NCBI GenBank assembly: GCA_910584095.1
Contig: CAJTYU010000047.1
Location: 1 to 14,149, forward strand
Reading direction: 5' to 3'
From: an uncultured Dorea sp.
GTDB taxonomy: Bacteria > Bacillota > Clostridia > Lachnospirales > Lachnospiraceae
DNA: 14,149 nt
This document shows positions 13,045 to 14,149 of the stretch, in pieces. Within the stretch, counting starts at the first letter, position 1. The number at the start of each line of letters is the position of its first letter. Position numbers and translations under genes: made by a program. The notes under the pieces are model-generated. The model was not told the origin of the DNA. It did not search any database and saw only the letters and a list, made by a program, of their open reading frames with translations.

Positions 13045-13704
13045 TTACTGATACTTTGCAATACGTTTATCAATTTCAGACATCACGTCGCCACCGCTGC
13101 GATAATACCTCGGCGTTCTTCCTGTTGCCCGTTTTTCTTCCTGAAGCTTACGATCCTCCTGAATGATACCAACAAGCTTACCGATATTCGCCCTTGTCGC
13201 ATCTGCATCCTCACCTACTACAAAATCAAGCATGTCCTGGGTTGCAATAATAGAGTGATCGGCCTTCATAATCCTAGCAGCTTCTTTTGACAGTTCAGCT
13301 TTCATAGCTTCCTGTTTAAGCCTCTCTATTTCCTTCTGCTGGTCTTTGATTAACTGGTCGTTTTTCTCAGCCTCATACTGCTTCTTCTGTTCGGCATTCA
13401 TTTTTGCCAATCTCTCGCCCTCTTTTTTTGCTTCCTCAAGACTGGACTGATACTCCCCGTCCAATTTCTCTTTCTGCGTATTAAGCGCTTTCGCAACCCT
13501 GCGGTCAAACTCCGCCTGATTTTTAGGATCCTTCAGGAAATCTTCAAAGCTTTTACCTTCACCATTTCCGTTGCCCCCATCTCCTTCTCCGCCGCTGCCT
13601 GCTCCATCTCCGGCGCCGGTTCCGTTGCCATCTGCCCCGTCTCCTTCACCATCTGAAAATAACTGCAGTCCCATCATTACCTTTTTAAATTCTTTGAATT
13701 TCAT
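13045..13704 (-). CDS. Capsid scaffold protein with a Prp-type N-terminal cleavage motif
   Basis: The product is 219 residues when started at the ATG of 13704, which has TAGGA 6 bases upstream. A GTG 45 bases earlier would add 15 residues but lacks a comparable site. Residues 13-17 are LQLFS, matching the protease motif seen in the capsid protein, so cleavage after Phe16 is expected. Next comes a Gly/Asp/Glu-rich low-complexity stretch of about 30 residues, then SFEDFLKDPKNQAEFDRRVAKAL. A long charged coiled-coil region (about 75-140), a compact C-terminal helix bundle and a basic end complete it. This is the plan of DUF4355-type scaffold proteins, which template procapsid assembly and leave before DNA fills the head. 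It precedes the capsid gene directly. Confidence 0.8.
   Translation of the reverse strand: MKFKEFKKVMMGLQLFSDGEGDGADGNGTGAGDGAGSGGEGDGGNGNGEGKSFEDFLKDPKNQAEFDRRVAKALNTQKEKLDGEYQSSLEEAKKEGERLAKMNAEQKKQYEAEKNDQLIKDQQKEIERLKQEAMKAELSKEAARIMKADHSIIATQDMLDFVVGEDADATRANIGKLVGIIQEDRKLQEEKRATGRTPRYYRSGGDVMSEIDKRIAKYQ
13654..13668 (-). other. Prp recognition motif LQLFS in the scaffold protein
   Basis: Codons 13-17 of the scaffold gene encode LQLFS. It differs from the capsid copy only in the residue after the predicted cut (Ser for Ala). The sequence lies at the extreme N-terminus, as in the 80alpha scaffold. Confidence 0.55.
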
Positions 13705-13771
13705 TTTCTTTCCTACCTTCCTGCGTCCACTGCATTGCCAAAGCCCCACAGCATCCGCTTTTAATTTTCAT
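13685..13771 (-). CDS. Possible 28-aa leader peptide overlapping the scaffold start
   Basis: An ATG frame starts 6 bases after the protease stop and ends 18 bases into the scaffold gene. It encodes MKIKSGCCGALAMQWTQEGR plus eight residues. It has a double cysteine near the start and then a charged tail. The upstream sequence TTAAGAAACC is a poor ribosome binding site. If translated, its ribosomes would pass over the scaffold start, suggesting coupling. It fills the 73-base gap between protease and scaffold, which is otherwise unexplained. I do not recognise it. Confidence 0.25.
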   Translation of the reverse strand: MKIKSGCCGALAMQWTQEGRKENEIQRI

Positions 13772-13777
13772 GGTTTC

Positions 13778-14065
13778 TTAAATAATCCGGACATTATCCG
13801 GGAAATCATTGGCAATCAGACAGATGCCAATGAAAAAGGAATCCACCAGAGTACGCGATTTCTCTGAAAGATTCCCATAATATATATCAGCCCTTCCGGG
13901 CGATATCTCATATTTAATTTTGTCCTCTGCCAGGCTGTCAATAGACACCAGCAACGTCTGCACTAATGCAGAAACACCCGCACAGACAATATCCTGTCCC
14001 GGTGGAGCATGCTCTGCATGGCCGGATACGTGGATATGGTTTTTTCTGACTCTCACTTCAATCAA
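13778..14065 (-). CDS. prp: Prp-like ribosomal-processing-type cysteine protease, phage-encoded
   Basis: The protein carries GHAEHAPPGQDIVCAGVSAL, the signature of the Prp (YsxB, DUF464) family. The expected catalytic His16, Cys28 and neighbouring Asp25 are present, numbered from the start I chose. That start is a TTG at 14065: it lies 8 bases after an AAGGAGGAGG run and yields the usual family opening (IEVRVRK...) and a normal length of 95 residues. An in-frame ATG 39 bases upstream falls inside a terminator stem and would read through the ribosome binding site, so it is unlikely. The cellular enzyme trims the N-terminus of ribosomal protein L27. In staphylococcal phage 80alpha the host enzyme also trims capsid and scaffold. 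Here the gene stands directly before scaffold and capsid genes that both have the motif, so its job is probably procapsid protein processing. Confidence 0.85.
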   Translation of the reverse strand: MIEVRVRKNHIHVSGHAEHAPPGQDIVCAGVSALVQTLLVSIDSLAEDKIKYEISPGRADIYYGNLSEKSRTLVDSFFIGICLIANDFPDNVRII

Positions 14066-14093
14066 TATACATTCCTCCTCCTTTTTCTGCATT

Positions 14094-14120
14094 AAAAACA
14101 CCACCCATTTCTGAGTGATG
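14094..14120 (-). terminator. Intrinsic terminator upstream of the protease gene
   Basis: Arms 14099-14106 and 14113-14120 form 8 pairs including two G-U, around a 6-base loop, followed on the minus strand by five Ts (14094-14098). It would separate whatever lies upstream from the protease-scaffold-capsid genes, and no promoter is visible between it and the protease. In sequence it resembles the terminator at 179-206. The remaining bases to the window edge (14121-14149) are too short to assign to a gene. Confidence 0.6.
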
Positions 14121-14149
14121 CCCTGTGCTAAATTATTAGCAAGCCCTCC

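Noticed and set aside
13571..13867. Plus-strand frame starting with a Pro/Ser/Ala run
   Set aside because: It is the antisense reading of the Gly/Asp/Glu-rich part of the scaffold gene and continues across two real minus-strand genes.
14066..14104. Longer start for the Prp-like protease at the ATG of 14104
   Set aside because: It would place the start within a terminator stem and translate the AGGAGGAGG ribosome binding run. The extra 13 residues do not fit the family N-terminus.
1..14149. tRNA genes, CRISPR arrays, insertion sequences, integrase or attachment sites
   Set aside because: I looked for cloverleaf signatures, regularly spaced repeats, transposase-like frames and terminal repeats and saw none. 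Prophage ends must lie outside the window.

Overview
The window is the late region of a tailed phage with a long non-contractile tail (siphovirus type), most likely an integrated prophage of a low-to-moderate GC Firmicute. Clostridia, perhaps a Lachnospiraceae-like gut anaerobe, is my guess rather than something the bases prove. The reasons are: near-consensus AGGAGG ribosome binding sites before most genes; TTG starts; intrinsic terminators ending in T runs; an encoded Prp-type protease whose target motif is typical of Firmicutes; and tail and lysis proteins of Firmicutes phage type. Every convincing gene lies on the minus strand, so transcription runs from position 14149 towards position 1. 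No gene on the plus strand is convincing.

In the direction of transcription, the head module comes first (14120 to 11134). A terminator is followed by a Prp-like cysteine protease, a scaffold protein, the major capsid protein, a small accessory protein, an SPP1 gp15-like connector and a head-closure protein. The scaffold and capsid proteins both carry an N-terminal LQLF[A/S] motif like the one Prp cuts in ribosomal protein L27 and in phage 80alpha proteins. The window therefore appears to hold both a processing protease and its two substrates.

The tail module follows (11147 to 1482): HK97 gp10-like tail completion protein, tail terminator, major tail protein, and a tail assembly chaperone with a second reading frame that looks joined to it by -1 programmed frameshifting at a GGGTTTC heptamer. 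Then come an 1113-residue tape measure protein with internal hydrophobic repeats, an enlarged distal tail protein (Dit), and a modular tail-tip protein with Ig-like and collagen-like segments. Genes are tightly packed, often with a stop codon inside the next ribosome binding site or with ATGA/TAATG overlaps.

The lysis module is at the low-coordinate end (1342 to 1). It holds an 88-residue orphan, a terminator, a one-helix membrane protein, a three-helix holin, then about 290 bases before the endolysin, of which only the first 26 codons are in the window. Those 290 bases are the least explained part. They hold a near-consensus sigma-A promoter framed by an 8-bp inverted repeat, a foldable stretch, two intrinsic terminators in series and a further GC-rich hairpin, all on the endolysin's strand. 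A 56-codon frame with poor translation signals runs through the same bases. This could be a small RNA gene, a regulated endolysin leader or a small protein gene. I cannot decide from sequence alone.

The repeated presence of terminators between co-oriented late genes suggests that late expression depends on read-through or antitermination.
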